The notes: generated by a model from the letters alone, not told the origin. Shown: positions 44,421-53,726, numbered from the stretch's first letter. The stretch: 64,000 nucleotides of DNA from Microbacterium sp. ProA8 (GCF_039905635.1 NZ_CP157000.1:372001-436000), one strand, 5' to 3'. A program made the numbers and translations.

Positions 44421-45278
44421 ATGGACTACGGGCTTCACATCGCAGACTTCACCTGGCGCAGCGGTGCGGCGAACCTCGGTCCCGCTCTCGCCGCACATGT
44501 GCGCAATGCCGAGGCCGCCGGCATCCGTCGAATCACCGTGATGGACCACTTCTGGCAGCTGCCGGGTCTCGGCCCGGTCGAGCACGAGATGCTCGAGGCG
44601 TACGCCACGCTCGGGTTCATCGCCGCGCACACGGAGACCGCGATGCTGCACGCCCTCGTCTCGGGTGTGATCTACCGGCATCCGTCGCTGCTGGCGAAGC
44701 AGGTCACCACCCTCAATGTGCTGTCGGGCGGTCGCGTCGGCCTGGGCATCGGGGCGGCATGGAACGAGGAGGAGTGCCGCGGGCTCGGCTTCCCGTTCCC
44801 GCCGGTCGCCCGGCGCTTCCGCGAGCTCGAGGAGACGCTGCAGATCTGCCTGCAGATGTGGTCGGACTCGGAGGAGCCGTACGAGGGCGCGATCTGGCAA
44901 CTGGAGCGCACCCTCGACTCGCCGCAGAGCATCAGCCGCCCTCATCCGTATCTCCTGATCGGCGGTGGCGGCGAGAAGAAGACGCTCCGGCTGGTGGCCC
45001 AGTACGCGGATGCCTGCAACCTCGGCGTGAGCGGTGACCTGCCCACGCACAAGCTCGACGTGCTGCGCTCCCACTGCGACGATGTCGGCAGGAATTACGA
45101 CGACATCGAGAAGACCGCGATGATCGCGATCACCCCCGAGTCGACGGCCACCGAGGTGGCCGAGCTGTCGGATTCGCTCGCAGGCGTCGGCTTCACCGCG
45201 ACGTATGTGTATGCGGTCGGGATCGACGAGCCCGAGCGCGTCGTCGACGTGATCCGCGGTGCCATCGAGCTCGCCTGA
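44421..45278 (+). CDS. LLM-class F420-dependent oxidoreductase-like protein
   Basis: 285 residues, a TIM barrel of the luciferase-like family. YGLHIADFTW at the start, GIRRITVMDHFWQLPG, HPSLLAKQVTTLNVLSGGRVGLGIGAAWNEEE (the family's central signature) and HPYLLIGGGGEKKTLRLVAQYADACN are all present in order. Proteins with this pattern in actinobacteria generally use coenzyme F420, though FMN users exist. The substrate is unknown. GGACGGAG comes before the ATG, and TAGCCT (44373-44378) is a likely -10 box giving a short leader. It is divergent to the DHA2 transporter. Confidence 0.85.
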   Translation: MDYGLHIADFTWRSGAANLGPALAAHVRNAEAAGIRRITVMDHFWQLPGLGPVEHEMLEAYATLGFIAAHTETAMLHALVSGVIYRHPSLLAKQVTTLNVLSGGRVGLGIGAAWNEEECRGLGFPFPPVARRFRELEETLQICLQMWSDSEEPYEGAIWQLERTLDSPQSISRPHPYLLIGGGGEKKTLRLVAQYADACNLGVSGDLPTHKLDVLRSHCDDVGRNYDDIEKTAMIAITPESTATEVAELSDSLAGVGFTATYVYAVGIDEPERVVDVIRGAIELA

Positions 45279-45334
45279 ACCAGCCGGTCGGCGCCGATTC
45301 GCGGCATCCGTCGACGTGTCGTAAGCTTGTCGGC

Positions 45335-45425
45335 GGTGACGTGTCCGAGCGGCCGAAGGTGCAACTCTCGAAAAGTTGTGTAGGGTAACCCCCTACCGTG
45401 GGTTCAAATCCCACCGTCACCGCCA
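45335..45425 (+). tRNA. tRNA-Ser (anticodon CGA)
   Basis: A class II tRNA of 91 bases. The acceptor arms GGTGACG and CGTCACC pair fully, the anticodon arm is CAACT-CTCGAAA-AGTTG with anticodon CGA (reads UCG), a long variable arm TAGGG/CCCTA follows, the T arm is GTGGG-TTCAAAT-CCCAC, and discriminator G plus CCA are coded (45422-45425). A strong hairpin follows at once. Confidence 0.95.
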
Positions 45426-45429
45426 TTTT

Positions 45430-45471
45430 GGGCCAGATCGACGTCCTTCTCGGACGGTCTCGATCTGGCCC
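45430..45471 (+). terminator. Terminator hairpin after tRNA-Ser
   Basis: GGGCCAGATCGA and TCGATCTGGCCC form a perfect 12-bp stem, with an inner CGTCC/GGACG pair. It begins four bases after the CCA end. Confidence 0.75.
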
Positions 45472-45949
45472 ATTCCATGTGGTTCCGTCTCGTTCCGTCT
45501 CAGATGTGGGCGCGGCCGTGGTCAGGGGTTTTCCGGAGCTGGCGAGGCCGTTGAGAGCGATCGTGTGGAGCGGGAACGAGACCGACTCGGACCGCTCGAG
45601 AACGGTCGGGAAGGACGTCGGACTGTCGTCGAGGTGGGCCGTGCCCACACTTTGCCCACACGATTTCACGTGGGCATGCTGCCCACCGAAGACCAAGGTT
45701 TCGAGACGGCTCCGTCGCCGCACTCTTGGCCGTGTTGGCACCTTCGTGTCTGGCGTCCGCCACACGTATAGTGCGGCGGCAGCTTCACCGTTTTCTACTC
45801 GGGCACAGACATCCGAGGTGGGGGGCGGGCTCGCTCTGCCGGTGGAGTGAGAACACCGGTATGCCGGCGATGTTGATTCCAGGAAGGCCGTCATCGGGGC
45901 ACACCGGCATCTCGCTCTCGCGGTCGTTCACTGCGCCGCCGGCGGCAGT
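45472..45949. other. 478-base region without a convincing gene; cluster of GTGGGC motifs
   Basis: I see no credible coding frame here: the open frames on both strands lack ribosome sites and family features, and the long minus-strand one runs through the tRNA. Five GTGGGC/GCCCAC copies lie between 45,634 and 45,686 in mixed orientation. The position directly after a tRNA suggests the worn remains of an integration site. Confidence 0.45.
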
Positions 45950-46534
45950 TCAGCTCTTCTCGCGGGGGTCCCGCAAGTTGTTCATGGCGTCGATGAGCGT
46001 GGAATGGATGTAGTCGAGTTCGGGTGTCGCGAAGTTCTCCCACGACTCGCCGGCATCGGCCGCATCCCCCTCCTGGGTGCCGCCAGATGAGTCGGAGGCC
46101 TCGGATGCCGCTTCCCACTCCTGCTGCCCGGGCGTGTGCTGGTAGACCCACCACAGGTGACCGAAGGGGTCGGCGAAACGTGAGAACACATCGCCCCAGA
46201 ACTCGGTGGGTTCCGTGACGATCCGCGCACCGTGCGCGACAGCCCGCTCAAGCGTCCCTGCCGCGTCGGCGACGTAAACGCGCGTGAACGCGGGCGTGTA
46301 CGGCCACGTCGGCTTGCGATCGGCGATGGTGAGAAGAGAGTCGCCGATGTGAATCTCCGAGTGAAGCACCAGCCCATCAGCGTCGGCGGTGCGGGCGTCG
46401 GGGTTCTCGGCCCCGTCGAAGACCGCACACACAAAGGCGATCAGGCCGGTCGCATCGTCAGTCATGATGAACGAGTTCACGGTGTTTGAGCCGGCAGGCG
46501 CCGGCGGAATGGGACGGGAAGGCAGCGTGGACAT
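45950..46534 (-). CDS. VOC-family (glyoxalase/PhnB-like) protein
   Basis: 194 residues. Residues 15-130 form the paired beta-alpha-beta modules of the vicinal oxygen chelate fold: SFIMTDDATGLIAFVCAVF, VLHSEIHIGDSLLTIADR, FTRVYVADAAGTLERAVAHGARIVTEP and FADPFGHLWWVYQH, which resembles PhnB/YdcE-type members. The last 60 residues are acidic and probably disordered, ending in a helix; this tail is not usual in the family. GAAGGAG lies six bases before ATG 46534. Function may be metal-dependent binding or an isomerase/resistance role, but no substrate can be named. Confidence 0.75.
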   Translation of the reverse strand: MSTLPSRPIPPAPAGSNTVNSFIMTDDATGLIAFVCAVFDGAENPDARTADADGLVLHSEIHIGDSLLTIADRKPTWPYTPAFTRVYVADAAGTLERAVAHGARIVTEPTEFWGDVFSRFADPFGHLWWVYQHTPGQQEWEAASEASDSSGGTQEGDAADAGESWENFATPELDYIHSTLIDAMNNLRDPREKS

Positions 46535-46904
46535 TTTGGATTCTCCTTCGTATGTCTGCTCGACGTTCCACCGGAGCCCCACCACGGATCGGGGCCACGG
46601 TACCCACAATCCGTGCTGCCGACACCAACCGCAACCGCCGGCGTATGGTCGCAGACCTCGAGCCGCTCACTATGCGCCGATCTCGATAGCGGCGTGTCCG
46701 ACGTTGTCGCCTGAGGCTCTACGCGAGGGCATCGATGCCTCCTCGGACTGAGCCGGATGGGTGTCGGAGCGCCTTACGGAGCTTCGGCGGTCATGGCCGC
46801 CCGCCTGCTTCGCGGGATCGCAGGGGAGGTCTTGTCCACCTCTGGCGACTGCGCTAGACATTAGTCACTAGCCCCAACAAACGTCGCTTAGACCGGAGTT
46901 GCAC
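46535..46904. other. 370-base region without a gene
   Basis: I found no supported gene. The stretch holds the promoter of the VOC gene on one side and that of arcD on the other; TAGACATTAGTCACTAG at about 46,855-46,871 is a comparatively AT-rich, nearly symmetric patch that could be a promoter or operator for arcD. Confidence 0.4.
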
Positions 46905-46922
46905 ATGGGATCACTCGCCTGA
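46905..46922 (+). promoter_or_regulatory. Five-codon leader frame coupled to arcD
   Basis: ATG GGA TCA CTC GCC TGA has GGAG (46895-46898) at six bases, while arcD itself has no ribosome site. The TGA overlaps the arcD ATG (TGATG), so ribosomes that finish the leader could restart on arcD. Confidence 0.4.
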
Positions 46923-48382
46923 TGCCCGAAACGGCCGAGACTGCATCGAAGTCCAAACTCGCCCTGCCCGCGCTGACGGCGATGGTCGTCGGATCCATGG
47001 TGGGGGCGGGAGTCTTCCAGCTCCCGGCGCGCTTCGCCAGCCAGACCGGCGTGTACGGGGCGTTGATCGCGTGGTCGATCGCCGGCCTCGGCATGCTGAC
47101 GCTCGCGCTGGTCTTCCAGACTCTGGCGGTCCGCAAACCGAAACTCGACAACGGCGTCTACGTCTATGCGCGGGAGGGGTTCGGACTCTATCCGGGGTTC
47201 CTCTCCGCCGTGGGATTCTGGGCCTCGACGTGCGCGGGGAACGCGTTCTACTGGGTGCTCATCATGACCACCCTGTCCCAACTGTTCCCCGACTGGCGAT
47301 CAGTGCTGGGGGACGGCGATACCTGGCCCTCGTTCTTCATCTCCGCGGCCGCCGTGTGGGGCTTCTTCCTCCTGATCCGGCGGGGCGTCAAGGAGGCCGC
47401 GGCGATCAACTTCATCGTGACTGTGGCCAAGCTCGTCCCGCTCGCGCTCTTCCTCGTCTTGGTGATCTTCTTCGTCCGCTGGGACGTCTTCGCCGGCAAC
47501 CTCACCGGCGGCTACGACGTCCCCGGCGGCGAGTCGCTGTTCGCGCAGGTACAGGGCACCATGCTCATCACCGTCTTCGTCTTCCTCGGCATCGAGGGCG
47601 CCAGCGTCTACTCGCGGTATGCAAAGAAACGTGAACACGTCGGCACGGCGACGGTGCTCGGATTCCTCTCGGTTTTGGCGCTGTTCGCGTCGATCTCGAT
47701 CCTGTCCTACGGCATCCTGCCGAGGGACGAGCTCGCCGCGCTGCCGCAACCCTCCGTCGGGGGCGTCTTGGAGGCGGCGGTGGGGCCGTGGGGTGGAGCG
47801 TTCATCCGCGTCGGCTTGATCATCTCCGTACTCGGCGCCTACCTGGCGTGGCAGTTGCTTGCAGCGGACGTCGTCTACGCCGCAGCGAAGGACAACGACC
47901 TGCCGCGCCACTTCGCAGCGCTCAATCGTCGCCAGGTGCCCGAGCCAGCCGTGCTCTGGACGTCGGTCTTCGTCACCGTGATCTTGTTCGTGGTGCAGTT
48001 CGTCGACAATGCTCTGGACTTCACGCTCGATCTGACGGCGGCTCTCGCGTTGGCTCCGTATGCGCTCGCCAGCGCGTACGCGCTGAAGATCGCGATACAG
48101 CGAGATGGGTACAACGATCCCGCCGCTGGTCGTCGTACGCGTGATCTGGTGATCGCCGCCGTCTCCACGATCTATACGCTGTTCCTCATCTGGGTTGCCG
48201 GATACGTGTTCCTCTTCCTCGCGTGCATCCTGCTCGCGCCCGCGACCATCCTCTACATCGTGGCGCGAAGGCAGCAGCAAGCGAAGGTCTTCACCCGGCC
48301 CGGGCTCGCCACCTTCGTCGTGGTGCTGGGTTTCGCTGTCGTCGGCATTGTGCTGCTCGCGACGGGTGCTGTTCAAATCTGA
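46922..48382 (+). CDS. arcD: Arginine:ornithine antiporter-like APC transporter
   Basis: 486 residues and about thirteen membrane segments of the basic amino acid antiporter branch. [23 protein letters not shown] is the conserved first helix with the G-S-M-V-G-A-G-x-F substrate loop, and [23 protein letters not shown] is the typical helix 6 to 7 region. It probably exchanges arginine for ornithine or citrulline. It stands 32 bases before arcA on the same strand, which supports the assignment. ATG 46922 is used because a stop at 46,889 closes the frame upstream; translation seems to depend on the five-codon leader. Confidence 0.85.
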   Translation: MPETAETASKSKLALPALTAMVVGSMVGAGVFQLPARFASQTGVYGALIAWSIAGLGMLTLALVFQTLAVRKPKLDNGVYVYAREGFGLYPGFLSAVGFWASTCAGNAFYWVLIMTTLSQLFPDWRSVLGDGDTWPSFFISAAAVWGFFLLIRRGVKEAAAINFIVTVAKLVPLALFLVLVIFFVRWDVFAGNLTGGYDVPGGESLFAQVQGTMLITVFVFLGIEGASVYSRYAKKREHVGTATVLGFLSVLALFASISILSYGILPRDELAALPQPSVGGVLEAAVGPWGGAFIRVGLIISVLGAYLAWQLLAADVVYAAAKDNDLPRHFAALNRRQVPEPAVLWTSVFVTVILFVVQFVDNALDFTLDLTAALALAPYALASAYALKIAIQRDGYNDPAAGRRTRDLVIAAVSTIYTLFLIWVAGYVFLFLACILLAPATILYIVARRQQQAKVFTRPGLATFVVVLGFAVVGIVLLATGAVQI

Positions 48383-48414
48383 CCGGGAACGCCATCCGAA
48401 AGGAAGCCACCTCC

Positions 48415-49653
48415 ATGCCTCAGAACACCTACGGTGTCCACTCCGAAGTCGGCAAGCTGAACAAGGTCCTCGTGTGCCGGCCTGGTCTCGCCCACGAGCG
48501 CCTCACGCCGAGCAACAATGACGCACTGCTGTTCGACGATGTCCTGTGGGTGCAGAACGCGAAACGGGATCACCATGACTTCGTTTTGAAACTTCGCGAC
48601 CGAGGAGTCCAGGTCGTGGAGTTGCATGAACTCCTCACCGAAACGCTGGGAGTGCCTGGAGCCAAGGAGTGGCTCCTCGATCGCAAGGTGCAGGCGAACG
48701 ATGTGGGCATCGGGCTCGTCGCGGATACACGGGCCTATCTGGAGTCCCTGGATGACGCCACTCTCACCGAGCACCTGATCGGCGGACTGTCCACCCGGGA
48801 GCTCCCGAACGACTTCCGCTCCGGCTACCTCGCGCTTGCTCGTGAGTTCAGCGGCGCGAACGAGTACCTGCTTCCGCCGTTGCCGAACACCATCTACACC
48901 CGTGACACGACCTGCTGGATCTACGGCGGGCTCACGCTCAATCCGCTCTTCTGGCCCGCACGCCACGACGAGACCCTCCTGATGAAGGCGATCTACGACT
49001 TCCATCCCGAATACGTAAGCAGCAACGTGTGGTGGGGCGACCCCGAACGGGACTGGGGGCAGGCGACGCTGGAAGGCGGCGACGTCATGCCGATCGGCAA
49101 CGGCGCCGTTCTCATCGGCATGAGCGAGCGCACGTCGCGACAGGCGATCACCCAGGTCGCCGCAAACCTGTTCGAAGCCGGCGCTGCCGAACGCGTCGTC
49201 GTGGCGGGGATGCCGAAGCTGCGCGCCGCCATGCATCTCGACACCGTGTTCACCTTCGCCGACCGCGACCTCGTGACCTACTACCCGGACATCGTCGACG
49301 GCATCCATTCGTTCTCGCTTCGTCCCGCAGACACCGGAGGCGTAGAGGTCACCGAGGAGACGCGGACCTTTGTGGAAGTGGTGGCGGACTCGCTCGGCCT
49401 CAAGAAGCTGCGCACAGTGGAACCCGGCGGTGGCTGGTACGCGGGAGAGCGACAGCAATGGGACAGCGGCAACAACGCCGTGGCCGTCGAGCCCGGGGTG
49501 GTCTTCACCTATGACCGCAACACCCATGTGAACACGCTGCTCAGAAAGGCCGGCGTGGAAGTCATCACGATCGTGGGCGCCGAACTCGGACGCGGGCGTG
49601 GGGGCGGACACTGCATGACCTGTCCGATCTCACGCGATCCCGTCGACATCTAG
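48415..49653 (+). CDS. arcA: Arginine deiminase
   Basis: 412 residues, standard length. [18 protein letters not shown] at the start, [55 protein letters not shown] and the catalytic cysteine in [14 protein letters not shown] (about 397-410) are the family's motifs, with the aspartates and histidine in place. It hydrolyses arginine to citrulline and ammonia. AAAGGAAG lies upstream of the ATG. With ArcD it could take up arginine and produce ammonia against acid stress; arcB and arcC are not next to it, so ATP gain by the full pathway is not shown. Confidence 0.96.
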   Translation: MPQNTYGVHSEVGKLNKVLVCRPGLAHERLTPSNNDALLFDDVLWVQNAKRDHHDFVLKLRDRGVQVVELHELLTETLGVPGAKEWLLDRKVQANDVGIGLVADTRAYLESLDDATLTEHLIGGLSTRELPNDFRSGYLALAREFSGANEYLLPPLPNTIYTRDTTCWIYGGLTLNPLFWPARHDETLLMKAIYDFHPEYVSSNVWWGDPERDWGQATLEGGDVMPIGNGAVLIGMSERTSRQAITQVAANLFEAGAAERVVVAGMPKLRAAMHLDTVFTFADRDLVTYYPDIVDGIHSFSLRPADTGGVEVTEETRTFVEVVADSLGLKKLRTVEPGGGWYAGERQQWDSGNNAVAVEPGVVFTYDRNTHVNTLLRKAGVEVITIVGAELGRGRGGGHCMTCPISRDPVDI

Positions 49654-49732
49654 TCATCCGGTTTCGGCCATGAAGTCTGTGCGCCCGGCCCGAGGATCAC
49701 GGTTTCGACAGGCGCGGGGCTCGCTGGAGGCG

Positions 49733-50305
49733 ATGGTGTCCGGTGAGCCCCAGCTGACGCCAGTTCCGCCGAGGTCGTCGCCCGCACTGTCTCCTCGGAT
49801 CAGCAGGTGGGGCATCCTGACCGGCGGCGTCTTCGCGCAGGGAGTCGCTCAGCTCGCAGCGTTCTTCGTCGCCTACTTCGGGGCGGTCCCTTCCCTCGTG
49901 AATGCCGTGATACATCCGTATGAGGAGACCGCGACGGCGCAAGAGCTCGGCGTCGCGGTGTTCTGGTTCGTCATCCTGCTGCTGTCTCTCGGGATCGTCG
50001 TGCTGATGAACCGCTTCGCTCGCTACATGCACCAATGGTGGTTGGGGGAAGTCGCTGCCCGTGTCGCGGCGAACTACGACGTTCCCTGGCCGATGATCTC
50101 CAAAGCCACGCGGTACAAGCCGCTTGCCACACCGTACTGGCCCACGCGCAACCGGATCGTCCGTCTGCACGACAAGCGAGGATGGCTCTCCGGCGAACCG
50201 ACCATCGAGATCCTCGTGCCGGCGAAAGCTGACCGGTCCATGCTCGTCGCGGTCCGCCGTGACGATCCGCGGCAGTATGGCGGCGCAGTCGAGGACGGCA
50301 GATAA
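49733..50305 (+). CDS. Membrane protein of unknown function
   Basis: 190 residues from ATG 49733. Two membrane helices (about residues 29-51 and 73-96) are followed by a 90-residue cytoplasmic domain with RYMHQWWLGEVAARVAANYDVPWPM and an ending rich in charged residues (EILVPAKADRSMLVAVRRDD). GGAGG stands close to ATG 49733; GTG 49736 and ATG 49670 are other possible starts. It follows arcA by about 80 bases and may be co-transcribed. I recognise no family. Confidence 0.55.
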   Translation: MVSGEPQLTPVPPRSSPALSPRISRWGILTGGVFAQGVAQLAAFFVAYFGAVPSLVNAVIHPYEETATAQELGVAVFWFVILLLSLGIVVLMNRFARYMHQWWLGEVAARVAANYDVPWPMISKATRYKPLATPYWPTRNRIVRLHDKRGWLSGEPTIEILVPAKADRSMLVAVRRDDPRQYGGAVEDGR

Positions 50306-50489
50306 ACGGCGACTGAATTGGCCAGGCATTCGCTCGCGGGGGACGTCCCGTCGTCCACCCTCAAACTGACGATCTCGAATCGCGCGTCCCATGCTCGCTA
50401 TCCATCAACCCGGAACCCGCGGTGGGACACTTGAAACCCCGAGCTGATCGCGCACCGCTGCGGGCCTGAAGAAGTGGGAGGAGCCGTCG

Positions 50490-51377
50490 ATGCACGATCC
50501 GATCGCGTTGCTGACGGAGCGGCTGCGGTCGGCAGGGATCACCGACGTCGTCTCGAACGATCCCGTGACCGGCGGGCTCGCTGCGACGGCGGGGATCGCG
50601 CGGCGCGCCGACGGCGGATCGATCTTCGTGAAAGCGTTCGCCGCTCCGTCGGGCGACGCTTTCGTCACCGAGGCGGAGGGTCTCGACACTTTGCGAACGC
50701 TCGGCGGCGTCGTAACTCCCGAGGTGTTGCTGGCGGGCCGGGACCTGCTCGTCCTCTCCGTGTTGAGACCCAGGCGCGACTCTGAAGCCTTCTGGGAGCA
50801 GCTCGCGCACGCGCTGGCTCGCTTGCACACCACCACTTCCCACCCGAGGTTCGGCTGGCACCGCGACAACTGGCTGGGTCGCCGTCGGCAGGTCAACACC
50901 TGGGACCCCGATGGGTTCGAGTTCTTCGCTCAGCACCGGCTGCTGCGGTGGCTCGACGAACCTCGCGTGCAGTCGGCACTCTCCGCCGCGGACCGGTCCG
51001 CGTTGGAGAATCTGTGCGCACGACTGCCCGAGTTGCTCCCGGACAAGCCTGCCTGTCTGACGCACGGCGACCTGTGGGCGCAGAACGTGCTGAGCTCGGT
51101 GGACGGGCAGCCCGCGCTGATCGACCCCGCCGTCTCGTACATGTGGGCGGAGGTGGATCTCGCCCACCTGTGGACGACAGGGCCGCCTCCCGAGGCGCGG
51201 GTCTTCTTCGACCGCTACGCGGAACTGACCTCCCTCGACCGAGACTGGCGTCAGCGCATGCCGATCCTCCAGCTGCGCCAGCACCTCGCCGTCATCGCCC
51301 AGTTCGACGACGACTGGGGGGCAGCGGAGGCGGTGCGGACGACGTTGGCGCCGTTCCGGCGAATCGCCCGGACCTGA
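50490..51377 (+). CDS. Fructosamine kinase family protein
   Basis: 295 residues of the APH/fructosamine-3-kinase fold. GGSIFVKAFA (about 46-55) carries the ATP-binding lysine, LHTTTSHPRFGWHRDNWLG and QRMPILQLRQHL are typical of the family, and LTHGDLWAQNVL (about 190-201) has the catalytic aspartate of H-G-D-L-W, followed by ALIDPAVSYMWAEVDLA with the metal-binding aspartate. The family phosphorylates ketosamines on glycated proteins or small molecules so that they come apart. GGGAGGAG precedes the ATG. It stands alone. Confidence 0.87.
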   Translation: MHDPIALLTERLRSAGITDVVSNDPVTGGLAATAGIARRADGGSIFVKAFAAPSGDAFVTEAEGLDTLRTLGGVVTPEVLLAGRDLLVLSVLRPRRDSEAFWEQLAHALARLHTTTSHPRFGWHRDNWLGRRRQVNTWDPDGFEFFAQHRLLRWLDEPRVQSALSAADRSALENLCARLPELLPDKPACLTHGDLWAQNVLSSVDGQPALIDPAVSYMWAEVDLAHLWTTGPPPEARVFFDRYAELTSLDRDWRQRMPILQLRQHLAVIAQFDDDWGAAEAVRTTLAPFRRIART

Positions 51378-51490
51378 TCCGGGCCGCGCCATGGGTCTGT
51401 GCCGGCTCTTCGAAAACCGCGGGGGTAACGGGGCGCCTTCCGACGGCTTCCCGCGATTGCCGCCGCCGTAGCGCCGCATCCCGACATCGT

Positions 51491-51496
51491 TAGAGT
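51491..51496 (+). promoter_or_regulatory. -10 box (TAGAGT), leaderless start at 51503
   Basis: TAGAGT and six bases (gagccc) lead into ATG 51503; no ribosome site. Confidence 0.6.
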
Positions 51497-51502
51497 GAGC
51501 CC

Positions 51503-51775
51503 ATGTCACAGCCTGCCCTGCGTTTCGAGGCGCCGATCGGAGTCGACGTCAAAGGTGAGACGTGGTCCTGCGTCGAGATTCCGGGTTCGGTCGATTTCCT
51601 CGGAACCAGAAAGTCGGTCCGGGTCGACGCGCAAGTCGATGAGGTCCGACTGGAGAACGTCGGTGCGATGGTCACGGGCACAGGTGGCCACATGATCTCG
51701 ATCAGCGCAAAGGTCCGCAAACAGCTGGGCAAGGACATAGGCGACGTCGTTCGAGTCGCGGTAACGCTCCGCTGA
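51503..51775 (+). CDS. DUF1905 domain protein
   Basis: 90 residues, the whole protein being one DUF1905 beta-barrel-like domain: LRFEAPIGVDVKGETWSCVEIPGSV, then VDEVRLENVGAMVTGTGGHMISIS and the ending K-Q-L-G-K-D-I-G-D-V-V-R-V. DUF1905 often stands before a YdeI/OmpD-associated domain; here it is on its own. Function unknown, probably cytoplasmic. The start is fixed by the leaderless promoter. Confidence 0.8.
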   Translation: MSQPALRFEAPIGVDVKGETWSCVEIPGSVDFLGTRKSVRVDAQVDEVRLENVGAMVTGTGGHMISISAKVRKQLGKDIGDVVRVAVTLR

Positions 51776-51861
51776 TCGACCCCCTCACGCGCCGGGAGGT
51801 CCAGAGGGGCGCCTTCGGTGACGGTACGCACGATGTGGCGTTTGTCGGGTTCTGCCCGGTG

Positions 51862-52314
51862 TCAGCTGGTCCTGGTGGCCACGAGTTCGACAGCGCAGTC
51901 TCGCGCGCAGTCGACGAGCTCATCCAGCCCGGTGGAGAGGTGGCCGAGGAGGATGAGTCCGTGGTCGGGGACCGCGGTCCCATCGGCGAGGAAGACGACG
52001 ATGCTCCGCTCCGCCGCGACGTAGGCCGCGTCGCCGGCGCGGTAATCGTTCATCGGAGTGGCGCGGTCGAAGGAGAGGGGCGTGGGCAGCTGCGCGAACG
52101 CGGCGGTGCCCATCCGGTCGTGGAACGTCACGGTGACGGGAAGTCGCGCGGCGATCTGCGCGGCGCTCGCGGAGTCGTTGAGCACGACGGCCGCCCGCGG
52201 GGGCGGGGATGTAGTGGTGGGCGCAAGGATAGGCGTCGTCAGGAGCAGGAGTGCGGCGACGACGCTGTTGAGAATGCGTTGCGGCGCGAGTCGGAGAAGT
52301 GAAAGCTGCGGCAT
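51862..52314 (-). CDS. Secreted cyclophilin-like domain protein
   Basis: 150 residues. A signal peptide or membrane anchor (RILNSVVAALLLLTTPILA, about residues 13-31) is followed by a Thr/Pro-rich link and a compact domain: AAQIAARLPVTVTFHDRMGTAAFAQLP, MNDYRAGDAAYVAAERSIVVFLAD, HGLILLGHLSTGLDEL. This follows the order of the small cyclophilin-like fold (PF18050), but is shorter and divergent in the catalytic region. It probably acts outside the membrane; a true isomerase activity is doubtful. The gene is single and convergent with the DUF1905 gene. Confidence 0.65.
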   Translation of the reverse strand: MPQLSLLRLAPQRILNSVVAALLLLTTPILAPTTTSPPPRAAVVLNDSASAAQIAARLPVTVTFHDRMGTAAFAQLPTPLSFDRATPMNDYRAGDAAYVAAERSIVVFLADGTAVPDHGLILLGHLSTGLDELVDCARDCAVELVATRTS

Positions 52315-52403
52315 ACCGCCCAGCCAACGGGTCGGCTGACGCGGGCGGGAGTCCCTGGTCCGACGTGCCCTATCAGGGCGTCCCAGCGCTACGGCGGTCG
52401 ACT

Positions 52404-52409
52404 TAGCCT
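52404..52409 (+). promoter_or_regulatory. -10 box (TAGCCT), leaderless start at 52416
   Basis: TAGCCT and six bases (ctgttc) precede ATG 52416, with no ribosome site. Confidence 0.6.
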
Positions 52410-52415
52410 CTGTTC

Positions 52416-53339
52416 ATGGACAACCGTTCAGAGGTCCGCGACTTTCTGATGTCGCGTCGAGCGCGCGTCGAACCCGAACCTGTGGGCTTCGCCCGCGGTG
52501 CCGACCGCCGCGTGCCGGGGCTGCGCCGGGGCGAGGCCGCCGCGCTGGCCGGCGTCAGCGTCGAGTACTACGCACGCCTGGAGCGGGGAGCGATCGCCGG
52601 CGCGTCGGAGGCCGTGCTGGATGGTGTGGCCAGGGCGCTGCAGATGGACGATGCCGAGCGGGAGTATCTTTACCGCCTCGCGCGACAGGCGGCAGGGGCG
52701 ACCCACGCCGGCCGGCGATCGGGAAAGCATGCTGCGGTGTGGCGACCGACGCGGAGCATCCAATGGGTTCTCGACTCGATGCAGTCCGCCGTGGCCATGG
52801 TCGGCAACGGCCGCACGGATCTGCTGGCGTGGAACCCGCTCGGCGGCGCGCTGATGGACGAGATGCTGGCGTCGGCGACGACCACGCCCCCGAACTTCGC
52901 GCGGTTCATCTTCCTGGAACCTGTCGCTCGCCGGTTCTACCCGGACTGGGAGTCCATCGCGGGTATCAACGTCGCGCAGCTCCGCACTGAAGCAGGACGT
53001 GACCCGCACAGCAAACCGCTGCACGAACTCGTCGGGGAGCTGTCCGCGCGCAGCGATCACTTCCGGACCCTCTGGGGCCGCCACGACGTGTGGGAGCACC
53101 AGTCAGGAGTCAAGAGATTTCACCACCACGTCGTCGGCAACCTGACCCTTCACTTCAACGGGCTCGACCTGGTCGGTGAGTCAGGGGTGCAGCTGACGGT
53201 GCTCACCGCTCACCCGGGCTCACGCGACCATGAGGCGCTTGAGCTACTCGGCAGCTGGGCCCCGTCGACCTCCCGCGAAGAGCGTCCGCACCCGACCGAC
53301 GCTGAAACGACGCCGAGAAAGTTCGGGGAGACCGTATGA
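52416..53339 (+). CDS. XRE-family regulator with MmyB-type ligand domain
   Basis: 307 residues. Residues 1-90 are an HTH of the Cro/CI type: EVRDFLMSRRARVEPE, RRVPGLRRGEAAALAGVSVEYYARLERG, and LDGVARALQMDDAEREYLYRLAR. Residues 105-270 are an MmyB-like PAS-type ligand domain: SIQWVLDSMQSAVAMVGNGRTDLLAWNPLG, NFARFIFLEPVARRFYPDWE, LVGELSARSDHFRTLWGRHDV and FHHHVVGNLTLHFNGLDL. These regulators often control a neighbouring SDR or reductase; here no such gene is adjacent. A paralogue is coded at 62,559-63,440. Confidence 0.88.
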   Translation: MDNRSEVRDFLMSRRARVEPEPVGFARGADRRVPGLRRGEAAALAGVSVEYYARLERGAIAGASEAVLDGVARALQMDDAEREYLYRLARQAAGATHAGRRSGKHAAVWRPTRSIQWVLDSMQSAVAMVGNGRTDLLAWNPLGGALMDEMLASATTTPPNFARFIFLEPVARRFYPDWESIAGINVAQLRTEAGRDPHSKPLHELVGELSARSDHFRTLWGRHDVWEHQSGVKRFHHHVVGNLTLHFNGLDLVGESGVQLTVLTAHPGSRDHEALELLGSWAPSTSREERPHPTDAETTPRKFGETV

Positions 53340-53726
53340 CAAGCCGACCGTTACGCATCGCCGTGCAGTTGCAGCAGCAGCAGGCGAGGTACAGACGGTC
53401 GGTCACCGTGCAGCGCGATCGGGACAGGAGTCTGGTCACCGGGAAGGCGAAGCCCCCGCGCGACGAAGTCGGCGGGGGCTCGCTTTGGTATTTCAACGAT
53501 CGTGGCTGCTCATAATCTGTCCTTCCCTAGGGAACAACGCGAATCTAGTCAGCGCGTGGAGCTTTGACAATGCCAGGTGATGCACCCGCCATCGCCACCG
53601 TGCCCATTGAGCCGCGAGTGACCCGACGTGGAGCGTGGTCGCGATCGGCTCGCGGCAGCCGGGCCCGAGGTGACGGTTCAGGGCAGGAACAGCACGACAG
53701 ACGACGGGTACGTGCCGGCCGCTGCG
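53340..53726. other. 387-base region without a gene, holds a terminator
   Basis: Apart from the hairpin at 53,451-53,480 I see nothing functional. A rightward open frame at 53,564-53,863 overlaps the MmcQ/YjbR gene on the other strand and lacks family features. Confidence 0.4.
53451..53480 (+). terminator. Terminator hairpin
   Basis: AGCCCCCGC and GCGGGGGCT form a perfect 9-bp stem around twelve bases that themselves can pair partly (CGAC/GTCG); a short T-run follows. Confidence 0.65.

Noticed and set aside
44384..45037. Frame starting at GTG 44384, five bases after TAGCCT
   Set aside because: The product is Arg/Gly/Pro-rich shadow of the LLM gene, which has clear family motifs and its own ribosome site at ATG 44421.
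45193..45894. 233-residue minus-strand frame through tRNA-Ser
   Set aside because: It reads the tRNA in antisense, a well-known artefact, and the rest has no family resemblance or ribosome site.
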